In this document: positions 9,317-17,604 of the stretch, piece after piece
Position numbering within the stretch: position 1 is the stretch's first letter
How the letters are laid out: each line of letters opens with the position of its first letter
Assembly: GCA_018222865.1 (NCBI GenBank)
Contig: JAAEZM010000009.1
Span: forward strand, 4,399-68,398
DNA from: Alphaproteobacteria bacterium
GTDB lineage: Bacteria > Pseudomonadota > Alphaproteobacteria > Caulobacterales > Maricaulaceae
Direction: 5' to 3'
DNA length: 64,000 bases
Made by a program: the position numbers and the translations under genes
Notes under the pieces: model-generated
The model's input: the letters and a program-made list of their open reading frames with translations, nothing else
Databases searched by the model: none
What the model was told of the DNA's origin: nothing

Positions 9317-10687
9317 CTATCGCAGCGCAATCACCCGCGCTTCGTCGGTGACGAGATAAATCGTCTCATTCGCTGCGATCGGCGCAACATACACATCGTC
9401 GCGCAGCTCATACTCCCGAATGATCTCGCCGTCATACGCGTTCAGCAGTACACCCTCACCATGGCTAGAAGCCACAAAGACCTGTCCGCCGGCAACCATC
9501 GGCCCTGCCCAGGCAATTCGGTCCTTGCGATCACGTGGATCCTCGAACAGCGCGAGCTCCTGCATCCAGTGGATGGCACCCGTGTGACGGTCCAGGCAGA
9601 GAACCTGCGCCTCGCTGGTCACAACGAAGAGGAAATCCCCGGCAACCCAGGGCGTGTGGAGGCCGCCGGCCGGCTGGCTCCAGACCCGCTCGCCGGAGCG
9701 CAGATTGATCGCCACGAGCGCACCAGAATGGCTCATCGCATAGACCGTATTGTCCACAATCACCGGGCTTCCGGCGACGTCGTTGATTTCCGACAGAGCC
9801 GTCAAAGCCGAAGACCGGGTGAGGCTGTCAGACCAGATCGGGTTCCCATTTTGCACCCGAAGAGCGACGAGCTCGCCCGAAGCGAACGGAGCGACAACAA
9901 CATCCCCCAGTACAGCCGGGCTCGGCGCGGTCAGAAGACGTGCCGTTTCGACAATGCCCTGATAGGTCCAGAGCACACTGCCGGTTTCAGCGTCCAGTGC
10001 CAGCATTTCATTGTCGTCAGACGCCACGAAAATACGGCCATCCGCGACCGTCGGCGCGCCGTGGAATGGCACCAGGATTTCGGTACGCCAGACTTCATCA
10101 CCATTCGTCGCATCAAGCGCGACCAGATAGTTATAGCCCGCGTGAACGTAGATGCGGCCATCATCAAAGGCCAAACCGCCGCCAAAGGCCAAACGGTCAT
10201 ATTCGGTCGGACCACGCAGCTCGACCGACCAGAGACGATCGCCATCTTCGGCATCAATCGCAGAGACATCACCGCGCGCATCGATCATGTAGAGACGGCC
10301 ATCCGCAATCACCGGGCTGGCATTCAGTCGACGGTCACGGCTTGAGCCCTCGCCAAACGTCTGCCGCCAGAGCACCTCAAGCTCGCCATCAGTACGTAGG
10401 TGCTGGACAGCATGGGTCGGATAAGCCCCCTGTTGCGGCCAGACCGGATTGACGTACGGGGTCGGCAAAGTCACTGGGCCCAGATCATCACTGACGCTCA
10501 AACCTTGTTCAAACGCCATGAGTGACACGCGACCATCCTGGGGCGCGGTTTCGCCTGAATCATCATCATTCCCGATGCCAGGAATGAAATCCAGCGCATC
10601 ACCCGGGCTGGGGATCGAGGAACACGCGGCGAGCGGAAGCAGGGCTAGCGCCGCGCAAACGGCCTGGATACGCTTTACATCAATCAT
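9317..10687 (-). CDS. bamB: Outer membrane assembly lipoprotein BamB
   Basis: A lipoprotein of the BAM complex that inserts beta-barrel proteins into the outer membrane. The start at 10687 gives a lipoprotein signal ending LLPLAACSS, with the lipobox cysteine near residue 21. The rest is a PQQ-like beta-propeller with recurring blades such as DARGDVSAIDAEDGDRLWS, VALDATNGDEVWRT and LALDAETGSVLWTY. Length after this start is 456 residues; an upstream in-frame ATG at 10750 would lie inside the preceding gene and is rejected. The ATG overlaps the preceding stop (ATGATTGA), indicating coupling. Confidence 0.93.
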   Translation of the reverse strand: MIDVKRIQAVCAALALLPLAACSSIPSPGDALDFIPGIGNDDDSGETAPQDGRVSLMAFEQGLSVSDDLGPVTLPTPYVNPVWPQQGAYPTHAVQHLRTDGELEVLWRQTFGEGSSRDRRLNASPVIADGRLYMIDARGDVSAIDAEDGDRLWSVELRGPTEYDRLAFGGGLAFDDGRIYVHAGYNYLVALDATNGDEVWRTEILVPFHGAPTVADGRIFVASDDNEMLALDAETGSVLWTYQGIVETARLLTAPSPAVLGDVVVAPFASGELVALRVQNGNPIWSDSLTRSSALTALSEINDVAGSPVIVDNTVYAMSHSGALVAINLRSGERVWSQPAGGLHTPWVAGDFLFVVTSEAQVLCLDRHTGAIHWMQELALFEDPRDRKDRIAWAGPMVAGGQVFVASSHGEGVLLNAYDGEIIREYELRDDVYVAPIAANETIYLVTDEARVIALR

Positions 10688-11420
10688 TGGAGCCGTCCTC
10701 GGTCGTGGCTTGCTCATCGGTCGTTTCAGCGGCCTCCGCCGGCGCCTCAACAGCGCGGCGGGCGGCGATCACGGCGAGTGCCTCCTGGGCACGACGACGC
10801 ATCTCATCGGAAATTTCAAAGTTGAAGGCGAGGATCTGGTACTCGCTCTCTGCACGATCAAGATCATCCGCACGCAAGGCGGCGGCGCCAATGCTTTCAC
10901 GAGCGAGCATGCGATAAGGCGCATCATTGCCTGTCAAAGGCGATAGGCGGATATCAATATCGGCAAAGCTGAGCGTATCCCAACGAGCCCAAACGGCTTT
11001 GAGCAGCGCCAGGTCCCGCAAGATCGGCTCACTCGTGCTCGATGCCGCTTCGTCATAATACGCCGCAGCGGTTTCAAGATCACCGGCTTCCAGCGCCAAG
11101 CCAGCACGCTGCAAGGTCGCCAGCGTGCGATATCCGGAATGATCTCCTCGGATCATGCCATCAAGGCTGGCTTCGGCCTCGGCGATATCTTCCGCAATGA
11201 TCTGATCGACGGCGGCAAGATAGGCTTCTGACGCAGCTTCAGCCTGTGCAGTCTGGCTGGCGGCAAACCATTGCCAGCCGGCAACGCCGACGACAATCGC
11301 AAGAGCCGCGCCCCCTACCCAGGGGCCCCATTTTTTAAGGACGTCCTGATACTGATCCTGACGAAGCTGCTCGTCGACTTCTTCAAAAACATCGACCACG
11401 TGCGGGATACTCCGTTTCAC
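10680..11420 (-). CDS. YfgM-like TPR membrane protein
   Basis: A 246-residue protein with a cytoplasmic N-terminus, FEEVDEQLRQDQYQDVLKKWGPWV, one transmembrane helix at about residues 33-50, and a periplasmic TPR-like domain rich in Ala and Glu. This is the YfgM/TPR_21 architecture, a SecYEG-associated chaperone partner in E. coli. It is the first gene of the operon with bamB and der, as in other proteobacteria. The tail, after residue 215, is a low-complexity Glu/Ala/Thr run. Confidence 0.85.
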   Translation of the reverse strand: MKRSIPHVVDVFEEVDEQLRQDQYQDVLKKWGPWVGGAALAIVVGVAGWQWFAASQTAQAEAASEAYLAAVDQIIAEDIAEAEASLDGMIRGDHSGYRTLATLQRAGLALEAGDLETAAAYYDEAASSTSEPILRDLALLKAVWARWDTLSFADIDIRLSPLTGNDAPYRMLARESIGAAALRADDLDRAESEYQILAFNFEISDEMRRRAQEALAVIAARRAVEAPAEAAETTDEQATTEDGSND

Positions 11421-11487
11421 TCGCTAGTTCGAGCCGGACCCTAGCGGGAGCCGGGCTCAGCGGCAACGGGGTTTAGCCGTAAGTGAG

Positions 11488-12312
11488 CTAGCCTTCACGC
11501 TTTAAAGCGTAGACTTCATTCCCGGAAGGAAAGCTTCGAGCCCGGACATCCTCGGCATACTGGCGAACCGCAGCATCCGTGCGTTCAGCCTGGTTGTCAT
11601 AGCGTTTGACGAATTTTGGTGTCCACTCGAATACGCCGAGCATATCTTGCGTAACCAGGATCTGCCCATCACAGGCCGCTGAAGCCCCAATACCAATGGT
11701 CGGAGCGGAGACCGCCTCGGTGATCTCCCGCGCCAGATCCTCCGCGACACCTTCGACCACGATCGCAAAGGCACCGGCCTGATCCGTCGCAATCGCTTCT
11801 TCGATCACTTTTTGACGCTCGGCTTCATTGCGGCCCTTGGCCTTGAACCCTCCATCCGCGAGCGCCGCCTGCGGCCGCAACCCGATATGCCCGACAACCG
11901 GAATTGAGCGCTCCGCCATGAAAGCGATCGTGTCAGCGGCATAAGTGCCACTCTCGATCTTGATGGCCTGGCAACCGGTCTCGCTCATAATCCGGCTCGC
12001 ATTCTCAAACGCTTGCTGCGGTGATTGTTCGTAAGAGCCGAACGGCATGTCTACCGCCACCAGTGCGCGACGCGCGCCGCGCATCACAGCGCGACCATGC
12101 ATAATCATCATGTCGAGGGTAACGCCGATGGTGGAATCCAGCCCGTGCACCACCATGCCAACACTGTCGCCAACCAGCAGCATGTCGCAATGCGGGTCCA
12201 GCAAGCGCGCCATCGGCGCATCATAGGCTGTGAGAGAGACAATGGGCTCGCCGCCCTTTCGGGCACGAATATCGGGCGCAGTAACGCGGCGGGCTTTGGT
12301 TTGAGCGGACAT
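11488..12312 (-). CDS. panB: 3-methyl-2-oxobutanoate hydroxymethyltransferase
   Basis: PanB adds a hydroxymethyl group from methylene-THF to alpha-ketoisovalerate, the first step to pantoate and coenzyme A. The protein has 274 residues, the normal length. Motifs include ISLTAYDAPMAR-like VSLTAYDAPMARLLD, VGDSVGMVVHG (metal-site aspartate), VAVDMPFGSYE, KIESG, PVVGHIGLRPQ and IGIGASAACDGQILVTQDMLG. panC is not adjacent. It is separated from the YfgM-like gene by 67 bases and is probably its own unit. Confidence 0.95.
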   Translation of the reverse strand: MSAQTKARRVTAPDIRARKGGEPIVSLTAYDAPMARLLDPHCDMLLVGDSVGMVVHGLDSTIGVTLDMMIMHGRAVMRGARRALVAVDMPFGSYEQSPQQAFENASRIMSETGCQAIKIESGTYAADTIAFMAERSIPVVGHIGLRPQAALADGGFKAKGRNEAERQKVIEEAIATDQAGAFAIVVEGVAEDLAREITEAVSAPTIGIGASAACDGQILVTQDMLGVFEWTPKFVKRYDNQAERTDAAVRQYAEDVRARSFPSGNEVYALKREG

Positions 12313-12398
12313 TCAGGCCTCCGGCAAAATGAGGCGCTGACGCTAGCTCACTCTATTGCGGCGCAAAAGCCTCGACTTCCGTATCCGGACTATTCGTA

Positions 12399-12740
12399 TC
12401 ACACAATCCGGCGCGGGAGGATCACCGCAACCATTCCCGCAGCCAGGGCCAGGGCAAAGGCCGCCATCGCTTCAGGCGACATCAGGAAAGCGACATTCGA
12501 CAAGAGACCATCTGCCGGAACAGGCATGCTTGAAAAGACGCCCTCCAACTGGGTTCCAGCCACGGCTGACCCGGTCGAGCCTGCGCCTCCCAGGATCAAG
12601 ACGCGCTTACGATTGGGGCTGGACAGGCGTTTGACCACCTTGTCCGTAAAGATATCGGCTTCACTCGGTGCTTCCAGCGGCGCTTGCGCGTCGGCGAAAG
12701 CGGCTTTGAGCCGTTGATCAAAGGCATCATCCATAGTCAT
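12399..12740 (-). CDS. Small C-terminally anchored protein, likely sigma-factor partner
   Basis: A 113-residue protein with a charged N-terminal half (FDQRLKAAFADAQAPLEAPSEADIFTDKVVKRL) and two hydrophobic segments near residues 45-60 and 87-108. It starts on the base where the upstream ECF sigma factor gene ends, so they are translationally coupled. The position and soluble-N, membrane-C layout are those of small anti-sigma factors, but I see no zinc-anchor HXXXCXXC motif, so the role is inferred. The second cassette at 14419 encodes a protein of the same size and plan. Confidence 0.7.
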   Translation of the reverse strand: MTMDDAFDQRLKAAFADAQAPLEAPSEADIFTDKVVKRLSSPNRKRVLILGGAGSTGSAVAGTQLEGVFSSMPVPADGLLSNVAFLMSPEAMAAFALALAAGMVAVILPRRIV

Positions 12741-13279
12741 CAGACAGTTACCTCCGCTTCCGCAAAGAAGGCCTGCAATTTCGCACGCCCTCGGTTCACA
12801 TGTGACTTCACTGTTCCCAGCGGCATTTTCAAGGCCTCAGCGGCCTCGGAATGCGACATGCCGCAGGAATAGCACATCACCACTGCCGCGCGCTCATCCT
12901 CTTTCAGAGTTGCCAGGGCGCGGTCCAGATCGACCACATTGCCCATATCGCGCGGCGCTTCAACATCATCGACCCCGGTTTTGAACTTCTCCAGCACGCG
13001 TTCGGTCGATTTTCTCTTGCGTGCGGACTTCAAGAATTCGGTATATGCGATCGAGCATAACCATGACTTGAATGTTCCTGTGCCCTTGAAACTGCCGATC
13101 TTTTCGAAGGCTCGGATAAAGGTATCCTGAGCGAGATCGTCGGCAAGAGCGTGGTTGCGACACATGCGCTGCAGCATGGCACGAACCAGGGCTTGATGGC
13201 GACGGATCAGTTCTCCGAAGGCCGCATCATTGCGGGTGGCAATAACGAGTGCCGTGAGTTCTGCGTCCGTCGCCGCCAT
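12740..13279 (-). CDS. ECF-type RNA polymerase sigma factor, copy A
   Basis: A 179-residue sigma-70 family factor with regions 2 and 4 only. Region 2 holds LIRRHQALVRAMLQRMCRNHALADDLAQDTFIRAFEKI (DDLAQDTF is the core-binding motif). Region 4 has LKEDERAAVVMCYSCGMSHSEAAEALKMPLGTVKSHVNRGRAKL with the DNA-recognition helix at GTVKSHVNRGR. It is coupled to a small membrane protein downstream, and a small DUF6249-like membrane protein lies 12 bases upstream. A related sigma gene with the same neighbours lies at 14748. Confidence 0.93.
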   Translation of the reverse strand: MAATDAELTALVIATRNDAAFGELIRRHQALVRAMLQRMCRNHALADDLAQDTFIRAFEKIGSFKGTGTFKSWLCSIAYTEFLKSARKRKSTERVLEKFKTGVDDVEAPRDMGNVVDLDRALATLKEDERAAVVMCYSCGMSHSEAAEALKMPLGTVKSHVNRGRAKLQAFFAEAEVTV

Positions 13280-13291
13280 CAGTCCGGACCC

Positions 13292-13678
13292 TTACGCCTC
13301 GTCTTTTTTCTTGCCATTGGTCAAGCCGAAGCCGACCAGAACCAGCCCGATAAAGCCCGGGAAGGCTGCAATCGCTGGCATGATAAAGAAGGCTTCTTCA
13401 TCACCCTCGACCATGCCGATCATGGTGCCAAGAACGATCAGCGCTGCCGCGACCGCCAGCAGGATCAAGCCCGATTTCAGATCGCCATTATTGTCCTTGC
13501 GGGGCATACCAAGTGCGCGAATGGTTTCCGGGGTCATTTGCTGACCACCGCGAATGCCTTCCTCGATCACTTTGAGCGTGGCCTGACGGCGCTTCGTGGA
13601 CGCGTTGAATGCGATCCAGACAATCGCCACGACCATGATGAAGGGCGACATCGCGACGAGCATCACAGGTATATCCAT
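13292..13678 (-). CDS. Small membrane protein, DUF6249-like
   Basis: A 128-residue protein with a first helix at residues 5-24, a basic segment with STKRRQATLKVIEEGIRGG and MTPETIRALGMPRK, then two more helices at about residues 70-90 and 97-118, and a basic end NGKKKDEA. The TPETI/RALG stretch resembles DUF6249 proteins often encoded next to ECF sigma factors. It lies 12 bases upstream of sigma copy A, and the equivalent place upstream of sigma copy B holds a similar protein. Function unknown. Confidence 0.65.
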   Translation of the reverse strand: MDIPVMLVAMSPFIMVVAIVWIAFNASTKRRQATLKVIEEGIRGGQQMTPETIRALGMPRKDNNGDLKSGLILLAVAAALIVLGTMIGMVEGDEEAFFIMPAIAAFPGFIGLVLVGFGLTNGKKKDEA

Positions 13679-13770
13679 TTTTTATTCTCCTCGTACTGGG
13701 TCCGGCACGCCTGTTAGTGCCGCTTTGTACCCCTTAGATGCGGGCCGGTACTAATTTGGATGCAAAGATG

Positions 13771-14328
13771 TCAGCCAATGATCGCGACACCAAAAAGATG
13801 CATGTGAAAATTCATCAAAAGCGTCGTGAGAATGACGCCGATAATCACGGCCGTGATATCACCGCCCCACCCTTTCACGACAGGTGGTGGGGTTTCCCGA
13901 AACAGGGCGAGCACGAAGGTGGTGGTCGACCAGAACAGGAAGGCGCCGAACAGAACGGCCGCCGATAATTCCCCGTTCGCCATCAAGTGTGCAAATGACC
14001 AGAGGGCCGTGCCCGCCAGCATGGGGTGGCGAACCCATCGGCGGATGTGGCCGGGGGCATAAGACGAAACAAGGAGGATGATCGCGATGGGCACGAGCGA
14101 AAAGGCCAGATGGCGGCTCCACTCCGGCGGCGTCCATAAAATGACCGGCGGGTGGGCGATGATCTTGCCGTAAATGATCAGGACAAAACCGATCACAGCG
14201 GTGATCGCAAAGGCCGGGCGATAAAGCCCTTCGCCAAGACGGCCGACAATGGCGCGCTTAACGCCAGGAAAAAGCGGGATGTAGTGAATGCCCAGAAAAA
14301 TGATCAGCCCGAGAACGAGAACTGTCAT
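13771..14328 (-). CDS. NnrU family membrane protein
   Basis: A 185-residue protein with about five or six transmembrane helices. HYIPLFPGVKRAIVGRLGEGLYRPAFA near the N-terminus and RRWVRHPMLAGTALWSFAHLMANGE are characteristic of NnrU, named for genes near nitric-oxide and nitrite reduction clusters and also seen in isoprenoid/carotenoid contexts. No denitrification genes are in the window. It sits between the two sigma cassettes on the same strand. Confidence 0.85.
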   Translation of the reverse strand: MTVLVLGLIIFLGIHYIPLFPGVKRAIVGRLGEGLYRPAFAITAVIGFVLIIYGKIIAHPPVILWTPPEWSRHLAFSLVPIAIILLVSSYAPGHIRRWVRHPMLAGTALWSFAHLMANGELSAAVLFGAFLFWSTTTFVLALFRETPPPVVKGWGGDITAVIIGVILTTLLMNFHMHLFGVAIIG

Positions 14329-14418
14329 GACGTCATACCTCCCCTGTATGCGCTCACTATAGGTGATTCATCCCCAGCGTCGCGGGCACGCTCGCCCATA
14401 TTGCCACGAAGGCGCGCC

Positions 14419-14751
14419 TCAAAAGAGATTGAAACGCGCCGCCTGCCCTCCGCGACTTATCCAAGCATGCCCCAAAAATGCGACGATACCGCTCGCTACA
14501 AGGCTGATCGCAACCATTCCGATCTCCGCAGGGGATTGTAAAATCGCTGTGGAAAGAACGGGAAGGCTCGTTCCAATGGCGATCGCCAAAGCAAACCCGA
14601 TCACCAGGCGCACGAGAAGCTCGACTCGAAAGCGACGCGCAGCGATACGGCTCATCAGCTCAGCCTTGAAGACCCGGTCAACCGCCGGGATGGCCTGTTC
14701 TGTCTCTTCGGCCTGAAAGAAGGCCTGAAGCGGATCATCAGCACGCATCAC
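14419..14751 (-). CDS. Small membrane protein coupled to ECF sigma factor B
   Basis: A 110-residue protein: a polar N-terminus of about 45 residues (DDPLQAFFQAEETEQAIPAVDRVFKAELMSRIAARR) and two hydrophobic helices at about residues 45-66 and 78-95. Its ATG overlaps the sigma B stop (ATGA). Size, layout and position match the 113-residue partner of sigma A, so it is probably an anti-sigma factor or sigma modulator; no zinc motif is visible. The two differ clearly in sequence, so the duplication is old. Confidence 0.68.
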   Translation of the reverse strand: MMRADDPLQAFFQAEETEQAIPAVDRVFKAELMSRIAARRFRVELLVRLVIGFALAIAIGTSLPVLSTAILQSPAEIGMVAISLVASGIVAFLGHAWISRGGQAARFNLF

Positions 14752-15275
14752 TTCACTCCCAAAATTGTCTCAAGTCGCTGGCGCCCCCTGAGAACATGCG
14801 ACTTTACCGTCCCGAGCGGCATTTCCAAAATCCTTGCCACATCGGCATGCGACCAACCACCGGCAAGACACAAGGCGACGGCGGCGCGCTGGTCCTCCGA
14901 CAATTGTGACAGGGCTTGATTCAGAGCGATTGCCATTTCCGTTTGGGGCTCAGCAGTGACAGAGCGCTCGCCTTGCCAGGCTGTGTCGCGCTCACGACCA
15001 CGCACGGCAGTGCGCGCTGCCATACGCGCCTTGTTCCATGCGAGCGAGAACAGCCAGCTCTTGAACTGTTCGCTCTCGCGCAGCGTGCGCAATTTGGACC
15101 AGGCTGCAAGAAACGCATCCTGAGCTATATCGTCAGCATCGGCCGGATTGATACAGACACGCCGCAAGAACAGGCGCACCGGCTGTTGATAGCGGTCCAC
15201 CAGTCTTGAAAAGGCCGCATCTGAACCGGACCGGGCCGCAGCGACGAGCGCCGCGTCCGTCGGATCCCCAGACAT
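14748..15275 (-). CDS. ECF-type RNA polymerase sigma factor, copy B
   Basis: A 175-residue sigma-70 family protein. Region 2: FSRLVDRYQQPVRLFLRRVC then ADDIAQDAFLAAWSKL. Region 4: LSEDQRAAVALCLAGGWSHADVARILEMPLGTVKSHVLRGRQRL, with the helix GTVKSHVLRGR. It resembles copy A in plan and in the SH-A-D/E-A-A and MPLGTVKSHV stretches. It lies 9 bases after a 136-residue membrane gene and overlaps the next small membrane gene. Confidence 0.93.
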   Translation of the reverse strand: MSGDPTDAALVAAARSGSDAAFSRLVDRYQQPVRLFLRRVCINPADADDIAQDAFLAAWSKLRTLRESEQFKSWLFSLAWNKARMAARTAVRGRERDTAWQGERSVTAEPQTEMAIALNQALSQLSEDQRAAVALCLAGGWSHADVARILEMPLGTVKSHVLRGRQRLETILGVK

Positions 15276-15284
15276 GATCGTCCT

Positions 15285-15695
15285 TTAGCCGCGACGGCTG
15301 AAAATGGCATTGGCAAGAAAGGCCAGGCCGAGAACGCTCATAATCATGGCAACGAAATAGGCGACTTCACCCATCCCGATCAAACCGGCATACCCCTCAA
15401 AGGCAAAGACCCCGCTCAAGCCGAAAAAGAGGAAGACCAGGAAGGCATTACCCGTATTGCCATCCGAACTGCCCTCATCCATCTCGATGCGGAAATTCTG
15501 ATCATCATCACGCTCGAGATTTCTCAGCAATTCCGCCGGCGGCTCCTTGCCCGCCTCCGCATAAGCCTTGAACAACTCGATCTTCGCCTTGGTCCGCTGA
15601 TAGCGCATAATGCTGGAAAAACCGCCTGCAGCGAAAAAGACCAGGATTAAAAGCAGCCACCAATACTGCGTGAAAAGCTCAGTCAGATTGTCCAT
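15285..15695 (-). CDS. Small membrane protein upstream of sigma B
   Basis: A 136-residue protein with one N-terminal helix (YWWLLLILVFFAAGGFSSIM, residues 11-30), a charged middle with RTKAKIELFKAYAEAGKEPPAELLRNLERDDDQNF, and two C-terminal helices. The basic AKIELFKAYAEAGKEPPAELLRNL segment is comparable in place to the KVIEEGIRGGQQMTPETIRAL segment of the protein upstream of sigma A. It may be the first gene of its cassette. Function unknown. Confidence 0.65.
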   Translation of the reverse strand: MDNLTELFTQYWWLLLILVFFAAGGFSSIMRYQRTKAKIELFKAYAEAGKEPPAELLRNLERDDDQNFRIEMDEGSSDGNTGNAFLVFLFFGLSGVFAFEGYAGLIGMGEVAYFVAMIMSVLGLAFLANAIFSRRG

Positions 15696-15793
15696 GTCAC
15701 ATCCTTTCGTGTCGTGATTGTCTTCACGTCTCGATGATGAGTTGCCGCTGTCATCAGCTATGGATGCAGCGGGTCAAATTTTTCTGCACTTTT

Positions 15794-16414
15794 TCAGTCG
15801 CGGACTGGCGTGCGACAGCACCCTTCAAGCAGGCGTGCACCATTATCGTCGTCCCGCACATCAACATAAGCCCTCCAGCCATAGTTGAAATCGCTCATAC
15901 CGTCCGAGCACATGCCGCGATCAAGAATGGCTATTCCAGAGACCCGGCCACTGAAATGATAGGCGTAGGGATAAGGACGGCTTGATGCGATACGACCGTC
16001 ATCCACATCGGCATCCCATGCTTCGCCGAATGTTTGCGCATCATAGAATTCGACGGCCCCGCTCTCATCCAGGGTCAGCCCCCAGAAGGGCTCTGTGCCG
16101 GAACAGATAAAGCCACCCGGTGCAATGGTCTGGCCGGCGCGCGGTCTTGGCATGGGGGCGAGATAGGCGGTGGAGACCCAGCCTTCCACGCCGTCATAGA
16201 TGATGCGGCCCCAGCCCGCCTCTTCCTCCAGCACTTCGACCATTTCAGCGTCATGGGGAAGCTCCCCGCGTATCGCACTGACAGGATTGGCCGTAGCCCG
16301 AATATTGAGAACATCCATCGGATCCAGATTGACGACCCGATAGACCAGATAATCAGCCGTCGCTGTACCACTCATTATCAAGACAGCCGCAAGCGCTAGA
16401 ATGGCGCGCATCAT
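15794..16414 (-). CDS. Secreted SH3-domain protein with COG3650-like C-terminal domain
   Basis: An exported protein of about 206 residues. The start at 16414 gives the signal MMRAILALAAVLIMSGTATA; ATGs at 16423 and 16411 are also possible, and the upstream GGAGGGG fits 16411 about as well. An SH3b-like domain follows (NIRATANPVSAIRGELPHDAEMVEVL ... WGRIIYDGVEGWVSTAYL), then a domain starting ICSGTEPFWGLTL, a signature of COG3650-type envelope proteins. Cysteines in the last 40 residues could pair in the periplasm. Substrate or partner unknown. A longer frame reaching 16585 would overlap the GST gene and is rejected. Confidence 0.75.
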   Translation of the reverse strand: MMRAILALAAVLIMSGTATADYLVYRVVNLDPMDVLNIRATANPVSAIRGELPHDAEMVEVLEEEAGWGRIIYDGVEGWVSTAYLAPMPRPRAGQTIAPGGFICSGTEPFWGLTLDESGAVEFYDAQTFGEAWDADVDDGRIASSRPYPYAYHFSGRVSGIAILDRGMCSDGMSDFNYGWRAYVDVRDDDNGARLLEGCCRTPVRD

Positions 16415-16472
16415 CCCCTCCATGATCCACCGACGCGCTCGCACCCTGCCCCAGTGCGCGAGACGCGCCAAG

Positions 16473-17549
16473 TCAAATCGGTCGCAATTGCCGGTCTCGC
16501 ACACCGCCTCGATCCGCGTGCAGATCCAGTCCTTCAACAGGCTGGTCGACCATATCTGTACCTTCACCCAGCCACCCCCTGACATTGGCTTTCGCCTGAT
16601 CGCTCAAGGCGGCGAACTGTTCGCGCAAGCGTTTCAGGCACATCACGCGATAAGGCGAAACCGGAACGGACCAGGCCACATCATCCAGCGTGTAGCTGAC
16701 CGTCTTTGCCTTGGCCGCATGGGCGGCGGCATTCGCTTCGAGATATGGCAGGTATTCAGCACTCGCCATGGCAAAGAGCGGCGACAAATCACTGGGCACA
16801 TAGGTGATGGGCGGTGCGCCCCGTAGAGCGTCCGGGGTGGCTGTCCACATGCGGGCGATCCACTCCAGCGTCCTCACCCCATCCTGGCGCATAATGGCTG
16901 CGGGTGTCGGGTCATTGGCGAAATGGCGCTGAAACGGTCCGAACAGAGCAAAATCGGCCTCACACGGCCGTCGGCCCAGAAGATAGGGTCGGTCATAGAA
17001 AACCGTCTCCAGGATCGCCAGCATTCTGTGGAAGAGCGCCTCGATCTGAGCACGGGTCGCCTTGGTGACGCCATCACCGCGCAAAAAAGTCCATTGCTGA
17101 CGCCAGGTGATGAAAAGGCGTTTGGGAAAGCTCGGCCCCGGTATATCGCGCAGGAGCGAGCGCGCGAGTTGCCCACCCATCAAATCGGCATCCTGGGAGA
17201 AGGCCCAACGATAATAGAGCGCTGGTCGCCACAACCATTCATCAAACAGGTCCTCCAGCAGGAGGGCAGCAAACCGCACATCCGCGGTTTCCGCATGCAG
17301 GCGCGGTTTCGGCCAATAGGCTTCAAAGTGATCGATAATGGCGGTGGTATCGGTCAGCCAGCTGCCGTCAGGAGCCTGGAGCTGGGGCATTTGCGCAATT
17401 CCGGTCGCTTTCGCACACGCGCGGAAATCCGCCATATCCATTTCACGATATTCGTAGGGAATACCTTTGGCGCGCAGATAGGCCTCAAGCTTTCCTGTGA
17501 AATAGGACAGCCTGAGGCCATGAAGCGTGTAGATCTCGCCGTTCGACAT
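16473..17549 (-). CDS. Glutathione S-transferase family protein
   Basis: A 358-residue protein, long for a GST. The first 85 residues form a thioredoxin fold (IYTLHGLRLSYFTGKLEAYLRAKGIPYEYREM, then QMPQLQAPDGSWLTDTTAIIDHFE with the glutathione-binding Asp-Thr in place of the usual Glu-Ser). An all-helical C-terminal domain carries RPYLLGRRPCEADFALFGPF, the usual N-capping region. The roughly 100 extra residues at the C-terminus hold no domain I recognise. The reaction is unknown. Confidence 0.8.
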   Translation of the reverse strand: MSNGEIYTLHGLRLSYFTGKLEAYLRAKGIPYEYREMDMADFRACAKATGIAQMPQLQAPDGSWLTDTTAIIDHFEAYWPKPRLHAETADVRFAALLLEDLFDEWLWRPALYYRWAFSQDADLMGGQLARSLLRDIPGPSFPKRLFITWRQQWTFLRGDGVTKATRAQIEALFHRMLAILETVFYDRPYLLGRRPCEADFALFGPFQRHFANDPTPAAIMRQDGVRTLEWIARMWTATPDALRGAPPITYVPSDLSPLFAMASAEYLPYLEANAAAHAAKAKTVSYTLDDVAWSVPVSPYRVMCLKRLREQFAALSDQAKANVRGWLGEGTDMVDQPVEGLDLHADRGGVRDRQLRPI

Positions 17550-17604
17550 GCGGGCTATACGACCCGATTCCGGTCGACTTGGCGAGATGGCATGCCTGCC
17601 AAAG

